64,000 bases of DNA from Ensifer sp. IC4062 (GCF_020193575.1 NZ_JADYVD010000008.1:62001-126000); one strand, 5' to 3'; shown: positions 25,123 through 34,786, counted from the first letter of the stretch. Made by a program: numbers and translations. Notes: generated by a model not told the origin, from the letters alone.

Positions 25123-26430
25123 ATGCGCAAGACAGTGGCCGGCTTGATGGCCGGTATCAGTTTTATGTTTGCCTGCGGGACATCCGCGCAATCGCAAGAA
25201 CTGACGATTTTCTGGGCCGAATGGGACCCGGCCAATTATCTCCAGGAGCTTGTAAACGAATACGAGGCCGAGACCGGCGTGAAGGTCACCGTCGAAACGA
25301 CCCCTTGGGCGGATTTCCAGACTAAGGCCTTCACCGAGTTTAACGCCAAGGGCTCGGCCTATGACATGGTCGTCGGCGACTCACAGTGGATCGGCGCCGC
25401 GTCGGAGGCCGGCCACTACGTCGACCTCACCGAGTTCTTCAACAAGCACAAGCTAAACGAGGTGATGGCTCCTGCCACGGTGAAGTACTACTCGGAGTAT
25501 CCTGCGAACTCCGGCAAGTATTGGTCGATTCCGGCCGAGGGCGACGCGGTCGGGTGGTCCTACCGCAAGGATTGGTTCGAGGACCCGAAGGAGATGGAAG
25601 CCTTCAAGGCGAAGTATGGCTATGACCTCGCCCCGCCGAAGGATTGGAAGCAGTTGCGCGACATCGCCGAGTTCTTCCATCGTCCGGACCAGAAGCGCTA
25701 CGGCATCGCGATCTACACCGACAACTCCTATGATGGTCTCGTAATGGGTGTAGAGAACGCCATCTTCTCTTTCGGTGGAGAACTCGGCGACTACAGCACC
25801 TACAAGGTCGATGGGATCATCAACTCGGAGAAGAACGTCAAGGCTCTGGAAACCTACCGCGAGCTTTACGGGTTCACCCCTCCTGGCTGGGCCAAGTCCT
25901 TCTTCGTCGAAAACAACCAGGCGATCACGGAAAATTTGGCAGCGATGAGTATGAACTACTTCGCCTTCTTCCCGGCGCTGGTCAACGAAGCATCGAACCC
26001 GAACGCGAAGGTGACCGGCTTCTTCGCCAACCCGGCAGGCCCGGAGGGCCACCAGTATGCCGCACTCGGCGGCCAGGGCATTTCCATCGTCTCCTATTCA
26101 GAGAACAAGGAAGAGGCGATGAAATTCCTCGAGTGGTTCATCAAGGACGAGACGCAGAAGCGCTGGGCCGAACTCGGCGGTTACACGGCAAGCGCCAAGG
26201 TGCTGGAGTCGGAAGAGTTCCAGAACGCGACGCCCTACAACAAGGCGTTCTATGAGACGATGTTCAAGGTGAAGGACTTCTGGGCAACGCCTGAATATGT
26301 CGAGCTGCTGATCCAGATGAATCAACGCATTTATCCTTATGTGACGGCCGGCCAGGGTACGGCACAGGAGGCGCTCGACGCTCTCGCCAAGGACTGGAAC
26401 GCGACCTTCAAGAAGTACGGCCGCCAATAA
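25123..26430 (+). CDS. Carbohydrate ABC transporter substrate-binding protein
   Basis: A 435-residue family 1 extracellular solute-binding protein. A signal peptide is clear (MRKTVAGLMAGISFMFACGTSAQSQE), followed by LTIFWAEWDPANYLQELVNEYEAETGVKV and the DMVVGDSQWIG block typical of sugar-binding lobes. ATG at 25123 follows GGGGAGG. The first gene of a six-gene importer operon. The substrate is not readable; the linked epimerases, dehydratase and D-hydroxyacid dehydrogenase suggest a sugar or acid sugar. Confidence 0.92.
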   Translation: MRKTVAGLMAGISFMFACGTSAQSQELTIFWAEWDPANYLQELVNEYEAETGVKVTVETTPWADFQTKAFTEFNAKGSAYDMVVGDSQWIGAASEAGHYVDLTEFFNKHKLNEVMAPATVKYYSEYPANSGKYWSIPAEGDAVGWSYRKDWFEDPKEMEAFKAKYGYDLAPPKDWKQLRDIAEFFHRPDQKRYGIAIYTDNSYDGLVMGVENAIFSFGGELGDYSTYKVDGIINSEKNVKALETYRELYGFTPPGWAKSFFVENNQAITENLAAMSMNYFAFFPALVNEASNPNAKVTGFFANPAGPEGHQYAALGGQGISIVSYSENKEEAMKFLEWFIKDETQKRWAELGGYTASAKVLESEEFQNATPYNKAFYETMFKVKDFWATPEYVELLIQMNQRIYPYVTAGQGTAQEALDALAKDWNATFKKYGRQ

Positions 26431-26583
26431 CGGGTAAGGCATCGCGGGAGGGGGTCGGCTCCCTCCCCGTTTCTTCAGCTTGGCACCGAACGATACCCGC
26501 GCGAACGTGGCGTCGCGCGCAGGCAATGCCGCAACAGGATGGCGCAAGTGCGCCCGGCGTTGGGCTCTCGGAGGAGGAGCACA

Positions 26584-27489
26584 TTGGCCACCGTGGTTAT
26601 GACATCGCTGGATACGAAGTCGCGCGCTGCCTCACGCGGATTGAGCGACATCAAGATTCGCAATCTATTCATTATTCCGACGATCCTGTTTCTGATCGTC
26701 TTCAACATCTTCCCGTTGATCTACTCGCTCGGCTATTCGTTCACCGACTTTCGTGCTTCGACGAACGCTCCGGCCACCTTCGTCGGCCTGCAGAATTATC
26801 GGGAACTGCTAAACGACCCCTTCATCTGGGCGAACTTCGCCATTACGGCGAAATACGTGATCGTGTCGGTTACCGGTCAGGTTGTCGTCGGTTTCGGCAC
26901 GGCGATGCTGCTCAACCGTGAAATTCCGTTCAAGGGTCTGATCACGACACTGCTTCTGCTGCCGATGATGCTGTCGATGGCGGTGGTTGGGCTCTTCTGG
27001 AAGCTGCTCTACGATCCATCCTTCGGCATCATCAACTACGCTCTCGGCCTCGGCTCTTTCGAGTGGCTGGCGAATCCCGACATGGCACTCTACGCTGTCG
27101 CCATCACCGACATCTGGATGTGGTCACCCTTCGTGATGCTGCTCTCGCTCGCCGGTCTCTCGGCCGTACCGAGGCACCTTTACGAGGCGGCGGCGATCGA
27201 CCGGGCGGGGCCGTTCTACACCTTCTTCCGCATCACCCTGCCGCTCGTTGCACCGATACTCATGATCGCGATCATCTTCCGCACGATGGAGGCTTTCAAG
27301 ACTTTCGACCTCGCCTACATCCTCACGAGCCAGCCGACCACGGAAGTGATTTCGATCCGCCTCTACAAGATGGCGTTTCAGGAATGGCAGACCGGCCGGT
27401 CCTGCGCACTCGCCTACATTGTGCTGATCATGGTGCTCGCGATCACCAACATCTACGTCAAATATCTCAACAGGGTGAAGGAGCGCTGA
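26584..27489 (+). CDS. Carbohydrate ABC transporter permease (MalF-type)
   Basis: A 301-residue inner-membrane permease with about six helices. The EAA loop is intact: LYEAAAIDRAGPFYTFFRITLPLVAP. TTG at 26584 is chosen because GGAGGAGGAG lies just upstream; an in-frame ATG at 26539 would add 15 residues without a good binding site. It ends one base before the second permease gene. Confidence 0.9.
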   Translation: MATVVMTSLDTKSRAASRGLSDIKIRNLFIIPTILFLIVFNIFPLIYSLGYSFTDFRASTNAPATFVGLQNYRELLNDPFIWANFAITAKYVIVSVTGQVVVGFGTAMLLNREIPFKGLITTLLLLPMMLSMAVVGLFWKLLYDPSFGIINYALGLGSFEWLANPDMALYAVAITDIWMWSPFVMLLSLAGLSAVPRHLYEAAAIDRAGPFYTFFRITLPLVAPILMIAIIFRTMEAFKTFDLAYILTSQPTTEVISIRLYKMAFQEWQTGRSCALAYIVLIMVLAITNIYVKYLNRVKER

Positions 27490-27490
27490 G

Positions 27491-28389
27491 ATGGCGGCCG
27501 TCCAAACTCGCTCCGAGCGCGCGCTGAACCGGGTGGCGATCGCCGCCGTGCTCGTCATCACTCTGCTCTTCCTTGCACCGATCTACTGGATCACGTCCAC
27601 GGCCTTCAAACCGCGCAACCTCGCGACGACCATCCCACCAACGGTCATCTTCGAGCCGGAGATCTCGCCCTTCGTGAAGCTCTTCACCAAGCGCTCTCAG
27701 TTGCGCGCAGCACCGGAGCCGGAAGACTATGCTGCCGCTCCCTGGTGGGAACGTCTAGTCTTCGACGGGGGCGAAAAGGTGGTGCGCTCGGGACGCGGCG
27801 ACGTGCAGTTATCGGGCTATCCCAATCGCTTCATGAATTCGCTGATCGTCGCGATCACCTCTACGGTGCTCGCCGTTAGCATGGGTACCTTCACGGCCTA
27901 CGGCTTCTCGCGCTTCAAGATGAAGGGCGAAGCCGACCTGTTGTTCTTCATATTATCGACACGCATGCTCCCGCCCGTCGTCGTAGCAATCCCCATGTTC
28001 CTAATGTACCGGGCGGTCGGGCTGAACGATACCCACTGGGGTCTTATCATCCTTTACACCGCCTTCAATCTCTCCTTCTCGTCGACGGCTACACGCGCCT
28101 GGAAGCCTTCTTCAAGATCGTGCTGCCAGAGGCCGCCACGGGGATCGCCGCGACCGCCGTCTTTTGCTTCATCACGGCGTGGAACGAGTATGCTTTCGCG
28201 CTGATCATGACGAACCGGCGCGCGCAAACGGCACCGCCCTTCATCCCAAGCCAGGTCGGCTCTGGCCTTCCGGATTGGACCGTCATTGCCGCAGGGACCT
28301 TCCTGTTCCTGCTGCCGGTCGCCATCTTCACCTTCCTGCTCAGGAACCATCTCCTGCGCGGCATGAGTTTCGGAGCGATCCGCAAATGA
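27491..28389 (+). pseudogene. Second carbohydrate ABC permease (MalG-type), frameshifted by deletion of the EAA loop
   Basis: The first frame (from ATG 27491) runs through several membrane helices to LYTAFNLSFS near 28080. Without any spacer the family sequence then resumes in another frame as VDGYTRLEAFFKIVLPEAATG and continues to the normal end FGAIRK at 28389. In MalG-type permeases about 20 residues ending in EEAAL/M stand between those blocks. An internal deletion of about 61 bp is inferred: it removes the EAA motif that docks on the ATPase and shifts the frame. As read, the product ends at 237 residues with a scrambled tail. Unless this is a sequencing error, the importer lacks a working second permease. 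Confidence 0.85.
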
Positions 28390-28589
28390 CGTTTCGTGCC
28401 ATAAACCAGAAGTATCTCGAGCCAGGCTCTCAGCTCCTGATGATCTTGGGGATCATTGCGCTGTGCCAGCCATGGAACCTGTTCCTTCATCGCTACGGAC
28501 TGACGATGACGTTAGTCGGGCTGATTGCCTTCATGATCACGTCGAAGGTCCCGCCGGAACAGAAAGCTGACGAGAGCAGGAATCCATGA
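28386..28589 (+). CDS. Small two-helix membrane protein within the importer operon
   Basis: A 67-residue protein whose ATG overlaps the permease stop (ATGA) and whose stop overlaps the ATG of the first ATPase gene (ATGA), so it is translationally coupled on both sides. Two hydrophobic stretches are seen: LLMILGIIALCQPWNLFL and LTMTLVGLIAFMITSKV. I do not recognise a named family. Its position suggests an accessory membrane subunit or assembly factor of the importer. Confidence 0.75.
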   Translation: MTFRAINQKYLEPGSQLLMILGIIALCQPWNLFLHRYGLTMTLVGLIAFMITSKVPPEQKADESRNP

Positions 28590-29695
28590 CGCAGATTGAA
28601 TTGCGCGGCGTTGAGAAGCACTTTGGTGCCGTTCAGGTCATCAAGAACCTCAATCTCGCCATAGCCGACAACGAGTTCATTGTTCTGCTTGGCCAGTCCG
28701 GCTGCGGCAAGACGACGACGCTGCGCGCGATCGCCGGGCTCGAAACGATCGATGAAGGCGACATCCTCATCGACGGTCAGCCGGTGCAGCACATAAAGGC
28801 ATCGCACCGGGACATCGCCTTTGTGTTCCAGTCCTTCTCGCTCTACCCGCACATGACGGTCTTCGAGAATATCGCCTTCCCGCTCCGCGCCACGCGTGGC
28901 AACCGTGCGGATATCGAGCGCGAGGTTCAGGCGGTTGCAAAAACGCTGCAGATCACCCACCTGCTCGCAAAAAGGCCGTCGGCTCTTTCAGGCGGCGACA
29001 TGCAGCGCGTGGCGATCGGCCGGGCGCTCGTCCGGCGCCCCAAGGCGATGCTCATGGATGAGCCGATCGGCGCGCTCGACGCGAAGCTCCGCGAAGAGAT
29101 GCGCGCCGAAATCAAGCGGCTCCACATCAAACAGGGCTCGACCACGATCTACGTAACCCATGACCAGGTCGAAGCCATGTCCCTCGCCGATCGTATCGTC
29201 GTCATGCACGAAGGTGTGCTGCAGCAAGTCGGCACCCCTCATGAGGTCTACGCTCGTCCTGCCAACATGTTTGTCGCGCAATTCGTTGGGAGCCCGGTCA
29301 TGAACATGGCTGAGGTGACGGTTTCCGAGGACGCGGGGCATGCGCGCGTCCTGGTCCGAGGTGCTCCAACCGCCCTCGATTTTCCCTCCAGCCTCACGGC
29401 CCAGCTCGCTGCCGCTGGGGCCGAAAACGGCAATCTCACCCTCGGCGTGCGGCCTGAAGGGGTTCTCGTCTCGCGGGAAGCACGTGAGGGCTTCGTGCCC
29501 GTCGAGGCCCATATCATCGAACCGCTCGGCTCGCATGACATCATAGACCTGCAGGTTGGCGCCCAAATGCTGCGGGCAAGGACGAAAAGCGGCTTCGTAC
29601 CCAGGCCCGGCGAGGCCGTCTGGGCTCGGATCAATCCGGCTCAGGCGCATTTCTTCGACAGCTCGACCGGCACATCTTTCGGGATCAGGCTCTGA
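28586..29695 (+). CDS. Carbohydrate ABC transporter ATP-binding protein (MalK/UgpC type), first copy
   Basis: A 369-residue ATPase. Walker A is GQSGCGKTTT, signature LSGGDMQRVAIGRAL, Walker B AMLMDEPIGALD, and the H-loop VTHDQVEAM. A C-terminal TOBE-type regulatory domain follows. The Q-loop (VFQSFSLYPHMTV) is normal. It overlaps the next ATPase gene by one base. Two different ATPases with two permeases suggest a heterodimeric nucleotide-binding pair. Confidence 0.93.
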   Translation: MTQIELRGVEKHFGAVQVIKNLNLAIADNEFIVLLGQSGCGKTTTLRAIAGLETIDEGDILIDGQPVQHIKASHRDIAFVFQSFSLYPHMTVFENIAFPLRATRGNRADIEREVQAVAKTLQITHLLAKRPSALSGGDMQRVAIGRALVRRPKAMLMDEPIGALDAKLREEMRAEIKRLHIKQGSTTIYVTHDQVEAMSLADRIVVMHEGVLQQVGTPHEVYARPANMFVAQFVGSPVMNMAEVTVSEDAGHARVLVRGAPTALDFPSSLTAQLAAAGAENGNLTLGVRPEGVLVSREAREGFVPVEAHIIEPLGSHDIIDLQVGAQMLRARTKSGFVPRPGEAVWARINPAQAHFFDSSTGTSFGIRL

Positions 29696-30771
29696 TGGCG
29701 CATATCGAACTCAAAGGCATCACCAAAACCTTCGGGGCCCACACTGCCCTGAAGGATCTCAGTTTCGAAATTGCCGACGGGGAGTTTTTCGTGCTGCTCG
29801 GCGAGACGGGCGCCGGCAAGACGACGACCCTTAGGCTGATTGCCGGGCTCGAAAAGCCGACGAGCGGACAGATCTTCATCGATGGTGAGAATGTCGCCGA
29901 CTGGGGGGCCGCCGAACGCGACGTGGCGCTTGTGCTGCAGCAATATTCGCTCTATCCGCGCTATACGGTCCGGGAGAACCTCGAATTCCCGCTCAAGTCA
30001 CGCATCCGACGTGTCGAACCGGCCGAGATCGAAGAACGTGTCGCCCGCGCCGCGAGGACGCTGCGCATCGAGCATCTGCTCGACCGCAAGACGGACCGTC
30101 TGTCGGGCGGCGAGATGCAGCGCGTTTCCATCGGAAGGGCTATCGTGCGCAAGCCGCGCGTCTTTCTGATGGACGAGCCCCTTTCGGCCCTCGACGCCAA
30201 GCTGCGCGAGGCGCTCCGCACCGAGCTCAAGAACCTCCAGATGAATCTCGGCGCGACCTTCCTTTTCGTGACCCACGATCAGATCGAAGCCATGTCGATG
30301 GGCGACAAGGTCGGCGTACTCAACAACGGCCAGCTCGTTCAGACCGGGACGCCGCAGGAGATCTACCGCAACCCGGTCAACACTTTCGTTGCACGCGCCG
30401 TTGGTTCGCCGCCGATGAACCTGATCTCAGGGAGGCTTGCGGGCAGCGAGGCTATCGCGGACGAAGGCTACCGGTTGCCTTTTGACGCGACGCTCGGCAC
30501 TGCGGTTGACGGACGACCCCTAACCTTCGGCATCCGCCCGGAGGATCTGTTCCTCGAAAGCGGCGCACCCGGCGAAGCCCGCGTGCACGACGTCGAGAAT
30601 CATGGCGTCGAGAAGATCGTCACGCTTCGCACAGGCAACCATTTCTTGCAGGCGACGGTGCCGGCTCAGACTGACCTCGATATCGAGGAGACTGTTCGCT
30701 TCTCCTGGAACCCGGAAAAGGTCGTGCTCTTCGACGGCGGAAGCGGGATGAGCCTGCGCCACACTGGCTGA
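29695..30771 (+). CDS. Carbohydrate ABC transporter ATP-binding protein (MalK/UgpC type), second copy
   Basis: A 358-residue ATPase with Walker A GETGAGKTTT, Q-loop LQQYSLYPRYTV, signature LSGGEMQRVSIGRAI, Walker B VFLMDEPLSALD and H-loop VTHDQIEAM, then a TOBE domain. Both paralogues keep all catalytic motifs, so neither looks degenerate. Start and previous stop share a base. It is the last gene of the operon and converges with the dehydrogenase gene. Confidence 0.93.
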   Translation: MAHIELKGITKTFGAHTALKDLSFEIADGEFFVLLGETGAGKTTTLRLIAGLEKPTSGQIFIDGENVADWGAAERDVALVLQQYSLYPRYTVRENLEFPLKSRIRRVEPAEIEERVARAARTLRIEHLLDRKTDRLSGGEMQRVSIGRAIVRKPRVFLMDEPLSALDAKLREALRTELKNLQMNLGATFLFVTHDQIEAMSMGDKVGVLNNGQLVQTGTPQEIYRNPVNTFVARAVGSPPMNLISGRLAGSEAIADEGYRLPFDATLGTAVDGRPLTFGIRPEDLFLESGAPGEARVHDVENHGVEKIVTLRTGNHFLQATVPAQTDLDIEETVRFSWNPEKVVLFDGGSGMSLRHTG

Positions 30772-30885
30772 GCCATCGACGATCAAAACTGCTTCCAGCC
30801 GTGGTCGTGACTTCCCGTCCGGTTTCCTGTCATTCATAGGGCCACGCAGGACGGGTCCATCCGGAATTGGCGAAATCCCGACGTC

Positions 30886-31860
30886 CTATGCCGGGAAGCG
30901 CCGCCGATAGTGTTCGACGACCTCAGGATTGCGGAGATTGACGGGCAACCCCCCCTTCAGGATGCGGATCGCTTCGGCCGCAGCGCCTGTTCCCATGCGC
31001 ATCATGCTTTCCTCGGTGATGCCGGCGAGGTGAGGCGTCACGATCACATTGTCCAGCCGGAAGTAAGGATGCTCGAGCGGCAGGGGCTGTGTAGAGAACA
31101 CGTCAAGCGCAGCGCCGCCGATACGCCCCATCTCCAGCGCCTCGATCAACGCTGCGTCATCCACGACCGGGCCGCGCGACACGTTGACCAGGATCGCGCC
31201 GGCCTTCATGCGCGCAATCCGCTCGCGGCTCAATAGCCCGGTCGTCTCGGGCGTGAGCGGGCAACAGAGAACGACGATGTCCGCCGTCGAAACCAGGTCG
31301 TCGACCGAGAGGAAGCGCACACTGTCGGGCAGGCTTTCCGGTGAGCGGCTATTGGCAACGATCTCCAGCCCGAACCCGTACTTCGCGATCCGGAAGACCG
31401 CCTTTCCTACATTGCCCATACCGATGATGCCCATGGTACGGCCGGCGAGGTCTAGTGCTCGGTCTGAGTGGGCTCGCCCGGCACCCCAACCCCTGCTCCT
31501 GAGATCGCGGTCCATCGGACGGAACTGGCGCAGCACCGCCAGCGTCACCATGAGAACGTGCTCCGCAACAGTCGGCGCATTGACGGCCGGCACGTTGGCG
31601 ATAAGCACGCCGGCCGCCGTGGCCGCGTCGTAGGGAATCATGTCGAGCCCCGCGCCATGCCGGACTGCCGCGCGCAGGGCCGGTGCGTTTCCGAAGAAGG
31701 CGGGCGGGATCGGTGCGCGCACGATGACAACCTCCGCACCCTCGCCTTCACGAAGCAGCGTCTCGGGATCGGGGGCGGACGCGACGCGGAGATCACCCGC
31801 CGCTTTCAGCATGGCCTCGGCGTCGCAGTGCAGGGGATGGGTCGAGAAAATGAAACTCAT
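30886..31860 (-). CDS. D-isomer-specific 2-hydroxyacid dehydrogenase
   Basis: A 324-residue NAD(P)-dependent dehydrogenase. The nucleotide-binding motif is GIIGMGNVGKAVF, the catalytic Arg lies in NVSRGPVVDD and the catalytic His in VTPHLAGITEES. ATG at 31858-31860 is preceded by GAGGAGG; the longer frame overlaps the GntR gene and is rejected. It is the last gene of the leftward epimerase/dehydratase/GntR operon and would reduce or oxidise a keto/hydroxy acid made from the sugar acid. Confidence 0.9.
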   Translation of the reverse strand: MSFIFSTHPLHCDAEAMLKAAGDLRVASAPDPETLLREGEGAEVVIVRAPIPPAFFGNAPALRAAVRHGAGLDMIPYDAATAAGVLIANVPAVNAPTVAEHVLMVTLAVLRQFRPMDRDLRSRGWGAGRAHSDRALDLAGRTMGIIGMGNVGKAVFRIAKYGFGLEIVANSRSPESLPDSVRFLSVDDLVSTADIVVLCCPLTPETTGLLSRERIARMKAGAILVNVSRGPVVDDAALIEALEMGRIGGAALDVFSTQPLPLEHPYFRLDNVIVTPHLAGITEESMMRMGTGAAAEAIRILKGGLPVNLRNPEVVEHYRRRFPA

Positions 31861-31885
31861 CGGCCTCCTCGTTGCCGACCGGGGA

Positions 31886-32578
31886 CTACTCCGCGGCTGT
31901 CGCAGGCCCGCCGATGAGGCCCTTCCAGTAGCTCTCCGCGCCCTGCAGATGCGCATTCATCAAAGCTTGGGCGAGATTGCCGTCGCGTGCGAGCAGCGCC
32001 TCGTAGATACGGATATGTTCTTCATGCGAGCGGCGACTGCGGGCGATATCCGCGAAGTAGATCGGAAGTCGCTGCTCGCCCATCGTGTAGTAAACGCTGC
32101 AGACGCGGTGAAACACGCTGTTCTTCGTCGCCCGAACGATCTCCAGATGAAAATCCCTGTCCTCGCGCGCGAGGCCCTCGCCTGCAGCGATCTTCGCCTC
32201 GGAAGCGGCGAGAATCTCGCGCAGGCGTTCGTAGTTCTCCTCCGTCGCCCGCGCGCAGGCGAGTTCCGCCGCCTTGATCTCGTGGATCTTGCGGAGCTCC
32301 ACCGTCTCGTAGATCACGATCGGGTCCAGAGGCACGCCAGCACGCGCGAAGAGTGCGATCGCCTCGACGCTCGCCTCCGTCGTCGTCATGTAGATACCCG
32401 ACTTCGCTCGGCGCTCCACGATGCGCATGGCTTCGAGGATTGCCAGAGCCTCCCGGAGTTGCCCCCGGCTAACGGCGAAGTGCTCGGCGAGCTCTCGCTC
32501 CGATGGCGTTCGCCCATTGGCGCTCGAAGCCGTAAACAGATGGGCCGCCAGATCGGAAAGCAGGTTGTTTTCTTTCAT
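31886..32578 (-). CDS. GntR family regulator, FCD (FadR-like) subfamily
   Basis: A 230-residue regulator with an N-terminal winged helix (GRTPSERELAEHFAVSRGQLREALAILEAMRIVERR) and an all-helical FCD effector domain whose metal-site residues are suggested by DRDFHLEIVRA and HEEHIRIYEALLARD. It is co-transcribed with the catabolic genes, 25 bp from the dehydrogenase and three bases after the dehydratase stop. TGGT-N3-ACCA-like sites upstream of the importer and between the epimerases are the likely targets; the effector is probably the substrate acid or an intermediate. Confidence 0.9.
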   Translation of the reverse strand: MKENNLLSDLAAHLFTASSANGRTPSERELAEHFAVSRGQLREALAILEAMRIVERRAKSGIYMTTTEASVEAIALFARAGVPLDPIVIYETVELRKIHEIKAAELACARATEENYERLREILAASEAKIAAGEGLAREDRDFHLEIVRATKNSVFHRVCSVYYTMGEQRLPIYFADIARSRRSHEEHIRIYEALLARDGNLAQALMNAHLQGAESYWKGLIGGPATAAE

Positions 32579-32580
32579 GG

Positions 32581-33750
32581 TTACAGTCTTTGCGCATGAG
32601 TCTCCAGGACGCGTTCGTTTATCGTAAATCCCAAGCCGGGTTTATCAGGAATCTCTATCATCCCGTCTCTCACAGCCACGATCTCCTCGACAAGGTCGTG
32701 GATCATCGGGTTCGCGCCAACCGAATATTCGATGACAAAGCTGGCCGGAGAGGCCGCGCAGATGTGCAGGCCCGAGAAGAAGCATGGTGCGCCGGCCCAC
32801 AAATGCGGGGCAAAACGGAGGTTGAAGGCACTGGCGATCACACCAATGCGCATCGCCTCCGTGATGCCGCCGCAGAACGCAGGGTCGGGCTGGAAAATAT
32901 CGGCCGAGCGCAGCACCGCAAGGTCGCGGAAGGCGAAACGAGTGGCTTCGCTCTCGCCGGCCGCGATCGGCACCTTTCCAGCGGCGCGCACTTCCGCCAT
33001 GCCGGCCTTATCGTCTGCGATCACCGGCTCCTCGAACCAGGCGAGATCGCAATCCTCGACCAGATGGATGAAACGCTTCGCGTCGGCAACCGTATAGGTG
33101 CCATGCGCATCCACCATGATATCCACCGAGGGGCCCAGCGCCTTGCGGGCAGCACGCACGCGGGCAGCCGAGACATGCGGCGCGCGGTCCATTGCGCCGA
33201 CCCTCATCTTGACCGCCTTGAAACCGCCATTGGCAATGTAGGACTGCAGTTGGCCACCGATCTTTTCGGCGCTCTCCCAGCCGCCGGATGCATAAGCGGG
33301 CAACCGGTCCGCCTTACGCCCGCCGAGCAGCTTCCACACCGGCACACCCAGCGATTTGCCAAGAATGTCCCACAATGCGATGTCGACCGCACTGATCGCG
33401 GCAATGGAGAGGCCCCGGCGCGAGAGTTCCGGCATCGCATGACCTGACGCCGCCGCCGTTTCGTGGCGCACGCCGTTGTAGAGCATCTCCCAGATTGCGG
33501 AGATGTCGGCGGGATCGCGACCGACGAGCCTCGGCCCCACCTCATGGTTGAGCATGTGCACGAGCGTGCCGTAAGTACCCGCGCTGCCCGCAGCATTCTT
33601 GCCCTCACCCCACCCAACGATCCCGTCATCTGTCTCTATCCGCAGGATCGCCGCGTCGAAGGTTGTCAGGCGCCCGAAATCGCTGCGATGCTGCCGACTC
33701 GCTTCGATCGGTATGCGAACCCACCAGGCTTGGACGCTCTTGATACGCAT
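32581..33750 (-). CDS. Enolase-superfamily dehydratase, mandelate racemase/muconate lactonizing type
   Basis: A 389-residue protein with an N-terminal capping domain and a TIM barrel. Active-site positions: Lys in VKMRVG (a K-x-R instead of K-x-K), metal ligands Asp in IMVDAHGTY, Glu in WFEEPV and Glu in AAGESEATR, Asp in QPDPAFCGG and His in FAPHLWAG, the MR-type His-Asp pair. This composition fits acid-sugar dehydratases. It follows the epimerase gene and would turn an aldonate-type acid into a 2-keto-3-deoxy acid; the specific substrate is unknown. Confidence 0.88.
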   Translation of the reverse strand: MRIKSVQAWWVRIPIEASRQHRSDFGRLTTFDAAILRIETDDGIVGWGEGKNAAGSAGTYGTLVHMLNHEVGPRLVGRDPADISAIWEMLYNGVRHETAAASGHAMPELSRRGLSIAAISAVDIALWDILGKSLGVPVWKLLGGRKADRLPAYASGGWESAEKIGGQLQSYIANGGFKAVKMRVGAMDRAPHVSAARVRAARKALGPSVDIMVDAHGTYTVADAKRFIHLVEDCDLAWFEEPVIADDKAGMAEVRAAGKVPIAAGESEATRFAFRDLAVLRSADIFQPDPAFCGGITEAMRIGVIASAFNLRFAPHLWAGAPCFFSGLHICAASPASFVIEYSVGANPMIHDLVEEIVAVRDGMIEIPDKPGLGFTINERVLETHAQRL

Positions 33751-33805
33751 TTCGCCTCCCCAACCTCGCGGCGCGCCGGCCGCAGGGCACGCGCGGGACC
33801 GGTCC

Positions 33806-34693
33806 TCACTTGATCAGCGGCAGGATGGTCTCGGCGGTGATCCGCATCTGGTCATCGTAGAACTTCTCGGTGAGCAGGCTCGACCCGTGGTCCTGGATGA
33901 ACTTGAGCTGCTCCGGCGGGATATCGACCGGATTGCGCTCGACCATGTCGGGATATTTCGCCGCCGGCGTGCGGTCGACCGGAGCCACGAACTCATTGGT
34001 GAGCGCACCGTCGTATCCGATCTCTTGCAGAGTGGCGACGATCTTCGGCCAGTCGAGATGGCCAAGACCTGCCGCAAAGCGGTTGTTATCAGCCACATGG
34101 AAGTCGAAAAGCCGGTTTCCGGCGCGCCTGATCGCGTCGTATATGTTCTCCTCCTCGATGTTGAGGTGAAAGGCGTCGAGGCAAACGCCGCAATCGGGAT
34201 CAACTGCATCGGCTAGCGCAAGTGCTTGGGCGGCGCGGTTGAAGAGATAAGTCTCGAACCGGTTGAGCGGCTCGATTGCCAGCCGAACGCCCTTTTTTTG
34301 GGCGTGAGCGAAGCACTCCTTGGTCGCATCCACGACCCACTTCCATTCCTCCTCCTCGGTGCCATCCGGAACGACCTTGCCAACCGTCGCCGGGACAAGG
34401 GTGACGATCTCGCCTTCGAGTTCACTCACCATCGTTATGACGCTCTTCACGTAATCCACCGACTTTGCGCGCTGACCCTCGTCCTTGGCTGCTAGGTTGC
34501 GCTCGCCGAGCGTCAGCGTCACCGCACCCCAGCAGCGAATGCCGTGTTCCTTGAGCAGCGCGCGAGTGTCGTTGATGTCGTACTGGGCCGGCTGGCCTGA
34601 AATCTCGATGCTCTCGTAGCCGTACTTCTTGATGCGTTTCAGCGTGACGGCGAGAGGCTCCGCCCGCATCCAGTTATGCGTTGAAAGGTGCAT
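33806..34693 (-). CDS. Sugar isomerase/epimerase TIM barrel (D-tagatose/psicose 3-epimerase-like)
   Basis: A 295-residue AP-endonuclease-2-type TIM barrel. The family motifs are IEPLNRFETYLFN (metal-binding Glu), CLDAFHLNIEEENIYD (metal-binding Asp) and LTNEFVAPVDR (late Glu), as in ketose 3-epimerases. It heads the leftward operon with the dehydratase, GntR and dehydrogenase. A second member of the same family is encoded divergently at 35009-35860, and operator-like sites lie between the two. Confidence 0.88.
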   Translation of the reverse strand: MHLSTHNWMRAEPLAVTLKRIKKYGYESIEISGQPAQYDINDTRALLKEHGIRCWGAVTLTLGERNLAAKDEGQRAKSVDYVKSVITMVSELEGEIVTLVPATVGKVVPDGTEEEEWKWVVDATKECFAHAQKKGVRLAIEPLNRFETYLFNRAAQALALADAVDPDCGVCLDAFHLNIEEENIYDAIRRAGNRLFDFHVADNNRFAAGLGHLDWPKIVATLQEIGYDGALTNEFVAPVDRTPAAKYPDMVERNPVDIPPEQLKFIQDHGSSLLTEKFYDDQMRITAETILPLIK

Positions 34694-34775
34694 GAACGTC
34701 CTCCCAGACTAGCGTTACTCCCGAGTCACTCGAGGCGGTGCGCGGCACCTCCTCCACTTCGACCGAACCCAAGAC

Positions 34776-34786
34776 TGGTTTGGCCA
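34776..34786. promoter_or_regulatory. Site B1, candidate GntR operator for the leftward epimerase operon
   Basis: TGGTTTGGCCA, 83 bp upstream of the leftward epimerase start. A minus-strand TTGACA occupies 34801-34796, so the site sits about where that promoter's -10 region would be. It closely matches site A1 at 24798. Confidence 0.5.
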
